Origin: Ceratorhiza oryzae-sativae
Lineage: Eukaryota; Basidiomycota; Agaricomycetes; Cantharellales; Ceratobasidiaceae
DNA: 50,310 nt
NCBI GenBank assembly: GCA_030998015.1
Contig: JARWMV010000109.1
Coordinates: 1-50,310 of the forward strand
Direction: 5' to 3'
The notes beneath the pieces were generated by a model. That model was not told where the DNA came from. It saw only the letters and a list, made by a program, of their open reading frames with translations, and made no database searches. How positions within the stretch are numbered: position 1 is the first letter of the stretch; each line of letters begins with the position of its first letter. The position numbers were made by a program, and so were the translations under genes. Of this stretch, positions 9,024 through 19,190 are shown piece after piece.

Positions 9024-9195
9024 CCGCGCGCGTTAGTTGCTGGTGGGACTTGTCCCACCAACCAACGTGAGCAATCGCAACCGTTTGCGATTGCTAGTGC
9101 GCGGCATAATATCGATATTTAGCCGCCGGCTGAAAATGACGAACGGTCGTCATTTTCTACGAGGGAATCTTTAGGATTCCCTCTAACGCCGGCGG
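9024..9195 (+). repeat. DH172 element, short form
   Basis: Abuts the composite palindrome; right flank aaaatt. Confidence 0.93.
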
Positions 9196-9714
9196 AAAAT
9201 TAACAAAAGAGTTATTCGAAAAAAAGATTTGAATAAATAAAACATTTATATGAAATTAGTATAGTGATAACCTACGGTAAGGCCTTACCACGGATCTATG
9301 GGTCAGCGATAGCGATAGATTCGGCTTATTAATTCTTCCAACTCTCTGATCGCGCCTTTAGGCGCGGCCTAAGCGCTGAGGACTGATAGTTAGACCAAAG
9401 TTTGTCAAAATCAACTCGGGGTTAGGTCCCTTACAGGGACCAACCCCGGAGGCAGGGCTCCCGGAAAAATCCGCAGAGCTCCCACACTCTTAGAGAGCGG
9501 GGGTTATATTGATTGATCAAGCGCGCCATAGAATCCCTAACGCGGAGAGTCAATCAATGAATTTTAACATTATTCCAATGTTAAAATTTTATAACTACAA
9601 TCACTTTTATAGCGATTTGTGAACAGAGTGACTCGACCTGCTCCTCGACCGTGACCGTCAAAGCCAGCATCTCTAATAAAAAAATATATTCCATAAGCTA
9701 GAGGGGGTTTATTT
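9196..9714. other. Intron 4 sequence without a recognised gene
   Basis: Contains hairpins (ggggttaggtccc..., ccaacgttaaaattt-type) and another gcgcctttaggcgc stem near 9350-9382. No HEG or exon seen. Confidence 0.5.
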
Positions 9715-10170
9715 TATATTGCATACCGTCGCGTTGGGACCGCCCGAATGGTTTCCAAAAACACCTCCAAACATGTGCAGCTACGCTGCATTGTTTGGGG
9801 GTGGTTTTGGAGGTATAAAGCGCATTTCGGGCGTCCCCAGCGCGGCCGGCGCGGCCGAGAGTGCATGATTTGGTGTCCCATTGATGGGACGCCAAATCTA
9901 CATGCATTCTCGAGTGGATGAATGAATATGCGGACCAATCAATGTAACTAGCTCATTAAATTTAGATTTGGGCATTTATACTCTATATTGGTCTTTAATG
10001 CCATTTTTGTGTAAAGCAGTATTTAAATCAAACTTAGTATTAAGTATAGAGGATAAATATTTACTATCTTCAAGTGAGAAATTATCAGTACAAAAATAAA
10101 AAGCTCCTTTATTAAAAAAGCCATCATCCATAGCGAAATAGGCTAAGCTTAAAGGTGTTAGCAAATCAAA
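9715..10170 (-). pseudogene. LAGLIDADG_2 HEG, C-terminal remnant
   Basis: Reads DLLTPLSLAYFAMDDGFF (motif 2), FSLEDSKYLSSILNTKF, an in-frame TAA after QYRV, then MPKSKFNELVTLIGPHIHSS and, beyond a composite repeat (about 9724-9912), MQYKINPL and stop. The N-terminal half is missing: only the intron core lies upstream. The nonsense codon and truncation mark it as dead. It shares nad5 intron 4 with the HEG at 7626-8812. Confidence 0.8.
9724..9912. repeat. ACCGTCG-CTCGAG composite palindrome
   Basis: Begins accgtcgcgttggg and ends ctcgagtg. It nests a CCAAACA...TGTTTGG hairpin within a second AAAACACC/GGTTTTGG stem, plus ggtgtcccattgatgggacgcc. Related copies: 12895-13014, 14661-14854 and a partial at 26100-26198. 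Removal rejoins PHIHSS to MQYKINPL. Confidence 0.75.
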
Positions 10171-10373
10171 CCCCCGCTTAGGGTCAACCAGCATTGTATT
10201 TATATATAAATACATGCTGTTGACCCGAGGGGTTTGGTTATCGAGGCCGCGTTCGCGGCGAGGTATTGCGAGGTACCCTGGAACTTTAAGTTCCAGGGTA
10301 CCTCGGAATCAGACGCCGCGCGCACGCCAGGGCCGCCTTGGCTTAAGCCAGGGCGTTCGCAGGCGTGCACGGG
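10171..10373 (-). repeat. TATGA-type composite palindrome (TCAA site)
   Basis: Minus-orientation copy flanked by tcaaa and tcaac rather than the usual TCATA/TCATA. It borders the HEG remnant exactly at its 5' truncation. Confidence 0.8.
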
Positions 10374-10430
10374 TCAACTAAATTAAAGTATAGTGATAGT
10401 CTCTAATGCTAAATACCTGTCGCTGCATGT

Positions 10431-10652
10431 CCGCGCGCGTTAGTTGCTGGTGGGACTTGTCCCACCAACCAACGTGAGCAATCGCAACCGTTTGCGATTG
10501 CTAGTGCGCGGCATAATATCGATATTTAGCCGCCGGCTGAAAATGACGAACGGTCGTCATTTTCTACGAGGGAATCTTTATGGGAGGTAGCCTGGACCAT
10601 GAGACTCATGGTCAAGGCTACCTCATCTGAGGATTCCCTCTAACGCCGGCGG
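10431..10652 (+). repeat. DH172 element, long form
   Basis: Left flank gctgcatgt; gaggcggacatg on the right again provides an inverted acatg. Confidence 0.93.
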
Positions 10653-11565
10653 GAGGCGGACATGTTCCGACTCGTGAGTCGGGAAAACAACTAGGATTTA
10701 TTACCCTCGAGAATCGATGTAGATTTGCCTTCGCAAATCTTACCCGGGGTCAATGGCGACATTGCAATTATTGGGGGTCACCGTCGACGGTGTCAAAAGA
10801 CTCCGCTTAGTCATTCTTCATTCTCTAGAGAACTCCTACCCTAACCCTGTCGAAGAGTCCGATTTGGCCAGTGCTGTCATGATCTAAGCGCAAAGCGACG
10901 ATTCTGTGGGGTAGTTAAACTTCAGTTGGTCTGGGTGCCAACTTAACTGGCAGAGCCTTGGTCTGAGTACGTTCTAACCCCAGGGCTCACCACAACTAGA
11001 TTCTCTTTTACAGACCCTGGCACAAGCCCTGGCCTTACTTTTTAGTTCATTACAAGGTGGATGAACTAAAAAAGAGGCCGCGTTCGCGGCGAGGTATTGC
11101 CTCGGAATCAGACGCCGCGCGCACGCCAGTTCGCAGGCGTGCACGGGTCATAATCTTTTCCGTTCAGGACGATGCTTAATGTTATATGTAATCTCGGTAT
11201 GGCATGCGACCATGCAGGGATGAAAGTTACCCGCATACCCTGTAACCGCCTTTATGGTAGTATTGAATATGCGGAAATTTCAATTGTTCTCACAATTGCT
11301 CGGACTATATCTCATAGACACTTGTCTATTGCTATTTCTAGTCTCTGAGGCGTATTTAAGCCTGCTTATTTACCTTACCCCGCTAATCGATACCCCTGCC
11401 AAGACGTGCGCTAAAGCGCAGTTCTCTAGGCAGGGTGTAGATTTGCCTTCGCAAATCATCGATTATTGGAGCCCTCCGCGCTTAGGCCGCCCTGCGGGCG
11501 ATCAAAGAGCGCGGAGGGAAGGTGGTTCAAGCATTTGATAGCATTTAATGTGGGCCTATTTTCAA
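10653..11565 (-). other. nad5 intron 4, group I core
   Basis: On the minus strand cctcagagactagaa (P7 5' strand, near 11350) and gagatatagtccg (P7 3' strand, near 11310) mark a group I core. The intron starts with ttgaaaatagg after GGT of exon 4. A ctgcc/ggcag hairpin and a ccctccgcgc hairpin lie between the core and the exon (11392-11520). The rest has no gene. Confidence 0.75.
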
Positions 11566-11769
11566 ACCAACAGCTAAGAAAATATATCCCATTTGAGAAA
11601 TAGTACTAAACGCAATTATTCGTTTTAAATCATTTTGCAATAGACCAGTAGAAGCAGCAAAGAAAGCTGTTATGGCTCCTACCCATAAGATTACTAATAG
11701 TGCAGTAGAACTATATTCTAATAATGGGGATGATCTAAGAAGTAAGTAACATCCAGCTGTAACTAGGGT
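11566..11769 (-). CDS. nad5: NADH dehydrogenase subunit 5, exon 4
   Basis: Sixty-eight codons beginning TLVTAG and running through LLRSSPLLEYSSTALL, GLLQNDLKRIIAFSTISQ and MGYIFLAVG, all strongly conserved in ND5. The downstream boundary at GGT is well supported (U before the intron, in-frame join to exon 5). The upstream boundary is uncertain by a codon, because HAAT of exon 3 and TLV of exon 4 share the Thr codon. Confidence 0.93.
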
Positions 11770-11785
11770 ACAAATGTTTATATGA

Positions 11786-11987
11786 CCCGTGCACGCCTGC
11801 GAACGCCTTGGCTTAAGCCAAGGCGGCCCTGGCGTGCGCGCGGCGTCTGATTCCGAGGTACCCTGGAACTTAAAGTTCCAGGGTACCTCGCAATACCTCG
11901 CCGCGAACGCGGCCTCGATAACCATACCCACGGGTCAACAGCATGTATTTATATATAAATACAATGCTGGTTGACCCTAAGCGGGGG
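11786..11987 (+). repeat. TATGA composite palindrome (202 bp)
   Basis: Flanked on both sides by tatga (11781-11785, 11988-11992). Order: cccgtgcacgcc...ggcgtgc stem, ttggcttaagccaa, ggtaccctggaactt/aagttccagggtacc, cgccgcgaacgcggc, then gggtcaacagcat...atgctggttgaccc with the AT-rich core, and gcggggg. It lies just outside exon 4. Confidence 0.88.
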
Positions 11988-11992
11988 TATGA

Positions 11993-12504
11993 TTTTACCC
12001 TCGTCTGTAATCGTTTACAACACGACTTCAGACTCGGGCGCCGACCCTGCAAGCCAAGGAATTGTTCAACTCCGACTTGGGGTCGAGGCATAAATGGGAC
12101 TATGTCTTTACCCATATAACAATTTTTATTCATTTTATTACGAATTGTAGATTACGGTTATTATGGGTATACTCGTGTAGTCTCTGGGGAACTTAATTAT
12201 TGGTCGGTTCCTGCTAATTGACCTATATTATATATTGAAATTATGACCCATAGTCGTTCAAAGACTTAGCGGGTATTCAAATATTAAGGTTATCCTAGCA
12301 TACAGAGTAATTTTTCATAACCGTTACCGGTTAAGGCTGTTACCCTAAAATTTGTGGCATGTATTTTTTATAATATTTGTTTACTTTCCCCTACGACCCG
12401 ACGGATTTTTGACTTGTCCTCTTATCGTGATTTGGGAGGAGCTCTCCGCGCATGGGCCGCGCCTCTAATGATCTAAGCGCGGAGGGTTCCCTGTCGCAGC
12501 ATGT
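11993..12504 (-). other. nad5 intron 3, group I core segment
   Basis: The minus strand shows cccagagactacacg (near 12180) and aaagacatagtccc (near 12095), the two strands of a P7-like helix. No HEG here; a ctccgcgc hairpin lies near 12440-12487. Confidence 0.65.
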
Positions 12505-12726
12505 CCGCGCGCGTTAGTTGCTGGTGGGACTTGTCCCACCAACCAACGTGAGCAATCGCAACCGTTTGCGATTGCTAGTGCGCGGCATAATATCGATATT
12601 TAGCCGCCGGCTGAAAATGACGAACGGTCGTCATTTTCTACGAGGGAATCTTTATGGGAGGTAGCCTGGACCATGAGACTCATGGTCAAGGCTACCTCAT
12701 CTGAGGATTCCCTCTAACGCCGGCGG
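12505..12726 (+). repeat. DH172 element, long form
   Basis: Flanks agcatgt and acatgct are perfect inverted repeats, so the element sits at the centre of an older dyad. Confidence 0.93.
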
Positions 12727-12734
12727 ACATGCTA

Positions 12735-12824
12735 CTGCGTTACCAAGCCTGTAAGGCCAACGTATTGGGAGGGCCATTACCCCCCCAAACAATGCAGCAT
12801 AGCTGCATCAGTTTGGGGGGTCAA
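12735..12824 (+). repeat. C4G hairpin element, 5'-truncated
   Basis: Has gcgttaccaagcctgtaagg...cagtttggggggt but begins without its CCTCCCAA end, next to the DH172. Confidence 0.65.
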
Positions 12825-12894
12825 TGGCGACATTGCAATTATTGGGGGTCTACAGGGAAATTAAGAATCTTTTTTAATATAGTCTTTCAACCAT

Positions 12895-13014
12895 ACCGTC
12901 GCGTTGGGACCGCCCGAATGGTTTCGGGCGTCCCCAACGCGGCCGGCGCGGCCGAGAGTGCATGATTTGGTGTCCCATTGATGGGACGCCAAATCTACAT
13001 GCATTCTCGAGTGA
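12895..13014. repeat. ACCGTCG-CTCGAG composite palindrome (short version)
   Basis: Lacks the nested CCAAACA hairpin present at 9724-9912 and 14661-14854; it is a natural 'empty' version of the composite. Confidence 0.7.
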
Positions 13015-13108
13015 TAGTTTAAACCGTTTTTTGAACTTAGAAGGTGCAGTGATTTTACCGTCTCGAACAGGGCCTGTAATATAAGTCTGGGTAAATCCCC
13101 GTGAAGGT

Positions 13109-13165
13109 TTTAAATCCTACCCCTGCCAAGACGTGCGCTAAAGCGCAGTTGCCCAGGCAGGGGTA
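13109..13165. repeat. CCCCTGCC/GGCAGGGG hairpin
   Basis: tacccctgccaagacgtgcg...ggcaggggta. Others: 13425-13470, about 21416-21459, about 25805-25850, and within many composites. Confidence 0.7.
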
Positions 13166-13671
13166 ATGCCTAATAAATCAGATAGCTCTGCTCGAGCTGC
13201 ATTTGGATTATTATGGAAACGAACTAAATTGTTGTCTAAAGTATCTATTGAAACAACTGGCCAGTTTTTTTTATCCTGAATTTCTAGTAATGTTTCCCGA
13301 TATGAAGGGTTACCCTGTCGTCAGCGTGTACAAGTACACGCTGCAATCAATTGTTGGGGGTCTACAGGGTACAACAAAGATATACCGTCAGGATTCCCCC
13401 TGCAATAGGTATTTGTTTTTCTTTCCCTGCCTAGGGAACTGCACTAAAGTGCACGTCCTGGCAGGGGTAATTAATATAACGGTAGGCTTGCCAAGGGTTT
13501 AAGTTATTAGTTGTTGCAAACTCAGAAGCAGAGTGAAATTCCCCATAAAGTGTTTCTTTATCGTCTAAATATGCATGGATAACACCTTTAGGAATTTCTT
13601 CTAAGTTTATTCCGATAACAGGTAATAATTTCTCAAAAGAAGATAAGGGTGCTGAAGATGAAATTGATTGT

Positions 13672-13843
13672 CCGCGCGCGTTAGTTGCTGGTGGGACTTG
13701 TCCCACCAACCAACGTAAGCAATCGCAACCGTTTGCGATTGCTAGTGCGCGGAATAATATCGATATTTAGCCGCCGGCTGAAAATGACGAACGGTCGTCA
13801 TTTTCTACGAGGGAATCTTTCAGATTCCCTCTAACGCCGGCGG
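13672..13843 (+). repeat. DH172 element, slightly diverged short form
   Basis: Carries point changes (cgtaagc, ggaataat) and a cttt-caga loop, shared in part with the copy at 14278. Confidence 0.92.
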
Positions 13844-13969
13844 ATCTACAATTCGAAGATGCAAATTAGGTTTCGGACATAAAACAAAGTGATTTACTCT
13901 ATTTCTATTCCATCTGATGTCATATTCTGTTAAACCTAACGCTGATTTAGCTTTATTAATAGAATCATA

Positions 13970-14215
13970 CCCCCGCTTAGGGTCAACCAGCATTGTATTT
14001 ATATATAAATACATGCTGTTGACCCGTGGGTATGGTTATCGAGGCCGCGTTCGCGGCGAGGTATTGCGAGGTACCCTGGAACTTTAAGTTCCAGGGTACC
14101 TCGGAATCAGACGCCGCGCGCACGCCAGGGCCGCCTTGGCTTGATTATTGACCTTAAGGTCAATATGAGCCAAGCTTGCTTGGCTTAAGCCAAGGCGTTC
14201 GCAGGCGTGCACGGG
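13970..14215 (-). repeat. TATGA composite palindrome (246 bp)
   Basis: Flanked by tcata at 13965-13969 and 14216-14220 (TATGA on the minus strand), inside the NUMOD1 codons of the GIY-YIG HEG. Confidence 0.9.
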
Positions 14216-14277
14216 TCATAAGTATTAAATAAATTTCCTGCTATATCAAAAACAGAGATTGGGTGAGAATTGTTCCA

Positions 14278-14449
14278 CCGCGCGCGTTAGTTGCTGGTGG
14301 GACTTGTCCCACCAACCAACGTGAGCAATCGCAACCGTTTGCGATTGCTAGTGCGCGGCATAATATCGATATTTAGCCGCCGGCTGAAAATGACGAACGG
14401 TCGTCATTTTCTACGAGGGAATCTTTCAGATTCCCTCTAACGCCGGCGG
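14278..14449 (+). repeat. DH172 element, short form
   Basis: Flanks gttcca and gggattg, inside the GIY-YIG HEG. Confidence 0.93.
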
Positions 14450-14660
14450 GGATTGTATTCTTCAATGTCAATAGCTGCAAAAGTAAAACTTACTGAAACT
14501 TTAGGATCATTAATTTCAGGATTTAGATGTGAAATTATACTCTGTTCTAACAATCTAACATGAAACTCTGAAAAGCAGTTCAATATGAACATAGATTTGG
14601 CGTCTAATTTTATTTGCGGGTTTAACTCAATAAATAAATTTAGGTAATTTGGTGTTTTAA

Positions 14661-14854
14661 ATACCGTCGCGTTGGGACCGCCCGAATGGTTTCCAAAAAC
14701 ACCTCCAAACATGTGCAGCTACGCTGCATTGTTTGGGGGTGGTTTTGGAGGTATAAAGCGCATTTCGGGCGTCCCCAGCGCGGCCGGCGCGGCCGAGAGT
14801 GCATGATTTGGTGTCCCATTGATGGGACGCCAAATCTACATGCATTCTCGAGTG
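14661..14854. repeat. ACCGTCG-CTCGAG composite palindrome (long version)
   Basis: Same as 9724-9912; interrupts the GIY-YIG HEG after NYYFLPA. Confidence 0.75.
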
Positions 14855-15425
14855 CAGGTAAGAAATAATAATTATCAAAGCCTCCACCAGTTGTTCGCAT
14901 TTCGTTTAATAAACCTTGTCTACCGTAAGTCCAAGAATGTATGTAATTATGAAGTCTACTTACAGGATTAATAGTTGATCCAACATAGCGTCTTAGACTA
15001 TCTTTATTAATAAAGAAATAAATATAACTACTATCTAGATCATCAAAAGCAATTTCAGGAGTTCTTAATTTAGCACAATCTTTTAAATTACTGTTAGACA
15101 ACATTGAATCTAAAGAAGTTAATGAAGAACATACTCCAGTGTGTTCTTTAGCTAAAAATCCCATTTTTAACAAGTGTAAACAATGATTGTTAATAAATAA
15201 TTTAACTAGGCTGTCTTCAGGAAGCCAAGAAAAAAACTGTATTAAAGCGTTTTGAGCATTTACACCAGCAGATGTAATTCTCCAAGGGATAAACCCTTCA
15301 CTTTTATCGTGGGGTTTTACAGGCACCAAAGAACAAAGAAAAATCCCATCTAAGGGAGATTGTAAAACTAATGACGACAAAGGCGCCATTAGAAACAATA
15401 ACAGAAATAAATAAATTTTTAGCAT

Positions 15426-16086
15426 TTGTTAATTAATAATAGGATAAGATACGGTAACACAATATTGAAGTTATTTATTTTTGGCAAGTAAAGAAAAAGC
15501 AAAAATAAATAAGATTTGGTTGTACGTCAGCAAACTCTGTGGCCTTGATAAGCCCGAGCGCAATCTTCGATCGCGCTAACGAGTTTGAAGATGGGATTCC
15601 TGGCACTAAGATCGCCGTACTTAGTACGGGCTTTACTGCCCGCGCTGAGCCAACTTTCACAGTCTTATCATTGATCGACCCGTCGGATTTTGGACTCTGA
15701 TTCCGAGGTAGCCTGGAACCTCTGGGGTCCAGGCTACCTCGCAATACCTTGTGCTGGTCTGTCTCCATGCAAGATTTATAAAATCTTGCTGGACCTTAGA
15801 CCAGCATCAGTCCAAATTTCACAATATCAGGGGGCATACGGTGGGATAATTGACGGAAGTTGATCTGGTCAGACCAACTGACTTTTTTGCAGACGTCAAT
15901 TTCCCGTCGGCTAAAATCCTAGGCTATACTGAAAGTATACCTAGGATTTCGGCAGGGTAAAGTACCAGAATAAATCGTCCTGGCCAGAGATCTCAGGCGA
16001 AGCGATTTTGGGTTAAGAAATGTCAACAACATTTCTATACACGGGGTTAATAGCAATTTATTTTTCGCTAAATTTAGGAATTATGA
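15426..16086 (-). other. nad5 intron 3, shared intron segment
   Basis: gataagatacggtaacac (15443) and the segment around aagaaatgtcaacaacattt (16015) recur, diverged, at 48525-48640 beside the cob HEG, so two introns share this 5' region. It also holds a gaggtagcctggaacc hairpin (about 15705-15740) and a GGTCTGACC repeat (about 15850-15903) that recurs near 30553 and 47728. Confidence 0.6.
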
Positions 16087-16332
16087 CCCGTGCACGCCTG
16101 CGAACGCCTTGGCTTAAGCCAAGCAAGCTTGGCTCATATTGACCTTAAGGTCAATAATCAAGCCAAGGCGGCCCTGGCGTGCGCGCGGCGTCTGATTCCG
16201 AGGTACCCTGGAACTGAAAGTTCCAGGGTACCTCGCAATACCTCGCCGCGAACGCGGCCTCGATAACCATACCCACGGGTCAACAGCATGTATTTATATA
16301 TAAATACAATGCTGGTTGACCCTAAGCGGGGG
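16087..16332 (+). repeat. TATGA composite palindrome (246 bp)
   Basis: tatga at 16082-16086 and 16333-16337. It includes the extra ttgaccttaaggtcaa hairpin that distinguishes the 246-bp from the 202-bp form. Confidence 0.9.
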
Positions 16333-16393
16333 TATGATTAAATCCAAAAATCTGCTTCTTTTATGGGAATTTTGGTTCCGTGTCGCAGCATGT

Positions 16394-16565
16394 CCGCCGG
16401 CGTTAGAGGGAATCCTAAAGATTCCCTCGTAGAAAATGACGACCGTTCGTCATTTTCAGCCGGCGGCTAAATATCGATATTATGCCGCGCACTAGCAATC
16501 GCAAACGGTTGCGATTGCTCACGTTGGTTGGTGGGACAAGTCCCACCAGCAACTAACGCGCGCGG
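16394..16565 (-). repeat. DH172 element, short form
   Basis: Flanks tgtcgcagcatgt and acatgctgcgaca are a 13-bp perfect inverted repeat, i.e. insertion at a dyad centre. Confidence 0.95.
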
Positions 16566-17084
16566 ACATGCTGCGACAGGGTTCCGGAACGCCCCTCAAA
16601 TAATAATCCTAGAAGGGGTTAAAGGCGAAAGTTTGTTTCTTTAACCTCTTCTTAAAAAAAATAGCAATTATTTTTTTCCCTTGTGCCAATAGCCTACGTA
16701 AGAAAGCTGAGACACATTTTGTGACCATTGAAGGTCCGTATTAATCCTAAAAATATAATTTCAAATGCATAGTATCAAGTATTCCGAACCCTGCCAGAGT
16801 GTACGGGCTAAGAAAAAAAACGGTTAATAATAGATGGAGATAAACAACCTCCTGCACTCAAGTGTATATGAGTCGCAAATTGGGTTAGTGTACGCAGACT
16901 CTAGTTTTAAAAGATTCTTAATTTATAAATAATCCCTGCCTGGACCCAATAACAGGTGGGAGGGTATCCACCCTTCCCACCTGTGAAAGGGATGGGCAAC
17001 TGCGTCTTTGCTCGAGTCAGAGGACGAATTTGGGTGGCGCAAGTCTTGGCATGGGTAGTAAACAAATATTGTAATTTAATTTTC
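16566..17084 (-). other. nad5 intron 3, 5' part
   Basis: Structured, gene-free sequence following exon 3 (minus strand); a strong aggtgggagggt/accctt-cccacct hairpin at about 16950-16985. Confidence 0.55.
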
Positions 17085-17087
17085 GGT

Positions 17088-17420
17088 AGCAGCATGCAGT
17101 AAAGCAGAAACAGGTGTTGGACCTTCCATTGAATGAGGTAACCAAGTATTAAGACCTAGTTGGGCTGATTTTCCCATAGCAGCAAATAATAACAATAAAC
17201 CTATTATTGTTATAGCTGTTTCATTCATATATGGTGCAATACTGAATACTGTGGCATAATCAATATTTCCAAATAGCCAGAATATAGCAAAGAACCCAAT
17301 ACTTAAGAACATATCACCAACTCTATTCATAGTTAAAGCCAATATAGCAGACTTATTAGCTTGAATTCTGGTAAACCAGAAGTTAATCAGTAAGTATGAA
17401 GATATACCAATACCCTCCCA
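17088..17420 (-). CDS. nad5: NADH dehydrogenase subunit 5, exon 3
   Basis: Starts TGG GAG GGT right after an intron-terminal G and reads [37 protein letters not shown], then [12 protein letters not shown]. These are the best conserved ND5 regions, with the proton-channel residues around [20 protein letters not shown]. Joined to exon 2 it gives MFIG-WEGIG. The 3' boundary is within the codons for HAAT (17085-17088). Confidence 0.94.
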
Positions 17421-17654
17421 CGGGAAATAGCGGACCTTAATCTTTATTCATTTAATTTTTCTAACATGGAAAAATAAACTCCCCGGTTATCGGCTGAAAT
17501 CTTAGGTGTAACTCCCAACCACAAGGGGAGGGGTTGCAAGCCTAAGGAGTATAGGCTTGTTTCCATGCAAGATTTATAAAATCTTGCTGGACCTGCATTA
17601 GGGTCATTGGTTGAGGGACCTGTGCAATGAAATCAAATTTCTTAAGAAGAAGGT

Positions 17655-18065
17655 AGTTAAATTAACGATGAAGATATTTTATATAGCATTGATGAATGCC
17701 CGCCGGCGTTAGAGGGAATCCTCAGATGAGGTAGCCTTGACCATGAGTCTCATGGTCCAGGCTACCTCCCATAAAGATTCCCTCGTAGAAAATGACGACC
17801 GTTCGTCATTTTCAGCCGGCGGCTAAATATCGATATTATGCCGCGCACTAGCAATCGCAAACGGTTGCGATTGCTCACGTTGGTTGGTGGGACAAGTCCC
17901 ACCAGCAACTAACGCGCGCGGGAGTTACAATAGCTCGAAGAATAGGTTGTTGTTTTACAGGAATACATATTAACCACTGATTTTCCCGTTTTAGTATTAA
18001 TCGGGTTTCTATATTAAAATTACCCAATAATGATTTTTGTAGAAGTTTAACTTCTTCCAATGTGT
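17655..18065 (-). pseudogene. LAGLIDADG_2 HEG, C-terminal remnant
   Basis: Reads TLEEVKLLQKSLLGNFNIET, LICIPVKQQPILRAIVTP, then beyond a DH172 HSSMLYKISSSLI and stop. There is no N-terminus; upstream is a TATGA composite and then a GIY-YIG tail in another frame. The DH172 junction is off frame by one. Confidence 0.75.
17700..17921 (-). repeat. DH172 element, long form
   Basis: Flanks gaatgc and gagttac, inside the HEG C-terminus. Confidence 0.93.
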
Positions 18066-18069
18066 ATGA

Positions 18070-18315
18070 CCCGTGCACGCCTGCGAACGCCTTGGCTTAA
18101 GCCAAGCAAGCTTGGCTCATATTGACCTTAAGGTCAATAATCAAGCCAAGGCGGCCCTGGCGTGCGCGCGGCGTCTGATTCCGAGGTACCCTGGAACTGA
18201 AAGTTCCAGGGTACCTCGCAATACCTCGCCGCGAACGCGGCCTCGATAACCATACCCACGGGTCAACAGCATGTATTTATATATAAATACAATGCTGGTT
18301 GACCCTAAGCGGGGG
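18070..18315 (+). repeat. TATGA composite palindrome (246 bp)
   Basis: tatga at 18065-18069 and 18316-18320, at the junction between a GIY-YIG tail and a LAGLIDADG_2 tail. Confidence 0.9.
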
Positions 18316-18320
18316 TATGA

Positions 18321-18596
18321 AATATTTATTTCTAAAAGGTTTTCCCTTAAACTTATTTTTATCGTGGTATTTTATAGTTGTATGATGACAGTTTAAAGCT
18401 TCAGCAGCTTGCCGTGTAGAATCATATACAATTACAGTATTTTTTTCAATATCTGTAACTCCGCTCCCTGGATCTCTAGAGATCCAGGAGGCGGACTTTG
18501 TTACCTTTTTCAAAATTTAGTTTAGAAAGATGCGCTCTAATTTTAGATAAAGACTCTTCGCTATGCTTAAACCCTAAGGATGAGCAAGCTTTTTTT
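18321..18596 (-). pseudogene. GIY-YIG HEG tail (NUMOD3 + NUMOD1)
   Basis: Minus strand reads ACSSLGFKHSEESLSKIRAH (NUMOD3-like), then KVTDIEKNTVIVYDSTRQAA and HHTTIKYHDKNKFKGK (NUMOD1-like helix-turn-helix). Removing the 34-bp hairpin at 18469-18502 with one act copy joins NK-VTDIE in frame. The catalytic GIY-YIG domain is absent. Confidence 0.75.
18469..18502. repeat. 34-bp hairpin element
   Basis: ccgctccctggatctctaga...aggaggcgg, nearly self-complementary, flanked by act on both sides. Others: 20911-20944, 21559-21592 and, inverted, about 48709-48742. Confidence 0.85.
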
Positions 18597-18699
18597 AAAA
18601 CCCCAAATTGGGGGTGTAGATTTGCCTGCGCAAATCACCCCCAATTTAGAAGTCCTCAGCGCTTAGGCCGCGCCTAAAGGCGCGATCAGAGAGTTGGAG

Positions 18700-18815
18700 G
18701 AAGCATGATTAGGAAAAGATTGCTCGAATCTAACTCGACTATTGTGTGATGATTTTATTCGTTCAACACGAGAATCTCCGAGAAGAGTCCCTATTAAAAT
18801 ATCACGAAATTGTTG
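18700..18815 (-). pseudogene. LAGLIDADG_2 HEG, N-terminal fragment
   Basis: RDILIGTLLGDSRVERIKSS (motif 1) and RVRFEQSFPNHA. It stops at a hairpin repeat, beyond which the sequence is GIY-YIG rather than LAGLIDADG. Confidence 0.7.
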
Positions 18816-19112
18816 CACGTACGTGCAACAACTTCACCCTTGAGGCGCCTGATTCCGAGGTAGCCTGGAACCTCTGGGGTCCAGGCTACCTCGCAATACC
18901 TCGGCAGTAATTTCCTTGAGGCGGAGCTGCGATCGTAGGCGGGCACGGGTCAGTTTGTTCAGAACTGAGATCAACTTCTAATTTTAATGGAGTTGTTTGT
19001 CGAGGTTTTCCGTATTCAGAACCTTTTTTCCTGCATAAAGTAAAATAGGACTAGTTAAAAAAGATTCCTGTAAAGTTTCACCGTTATAATTTTCGAGAAA
19101 TGATAGCAATAG
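18816..19112 (-). other. Repeats and a possible HEG fragment
   Basis: Holds a gttgcacgtacgtgcaac hairpin, a gaggtagcctggaacc hairpin, an acccgtgcccgcc-type hairpin and a short coding-like stretch (SFLENYNGETLQESF) on the minus strand that I cannot assign. Confidence 0.4.
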
Positions 19113-19190
19113 ACCCCCAATGCGTTGCAGCGTATTGGGGGGCTATTGCCCCCCCAAACAATGCAGCGTAGCTGCATTTGTTTGGGGGGT
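19113..19190 (+). repeat. C4G hairpin element
   Basis: acccccaatgcg...tttggggggt, flanked by identical caatag (19107-19112, 19191-19196). Confidence 0.88.

Larger units (their letters stand above)
13430..15425 (-). pseudogene. GIY-YIG homing endonuclease with NUMOD1 domain, split by inserts
   Basis: In nad5 intron 3. It starts at 15425 with a hydrophobic leader, then the GIY-YIG domain (YIYFFINKDSLRRYVGST, about residues 135-155), the conserved HVRLLEQSIISHLNPEIND block, GNLFNTYDSINKAKSALG (NUMOD1-like DNA-binding segment) and a tail ending NPWQAYRYINY. Inserts: a composite at 14661-14854, DH172s at 14278-14449 and 13672-13843, and a TATGA composite at 13970-14215. Removing the TATGA element with one TATGA copy joins NTY-DSI exactly. 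The DH172 at 13672 leaves a 1-nt frame offset, so the gene may be dead. Confidence 0.85.

Noticed and set aside
12729..12965. ORF starting MLLRYQACKANVLGG and its relatives
   Set aside because: Translation of the C4G hairpin arms; similar peptides appear wherever the element occurs.
13672..13843. DH172 as a reading-frame-neutral, in-frame insert
   Set aside because: Its length (172) is not a multiple of three and it contains stops in the HEG frame; at this site even exact removal leaves a 1-nt shift.
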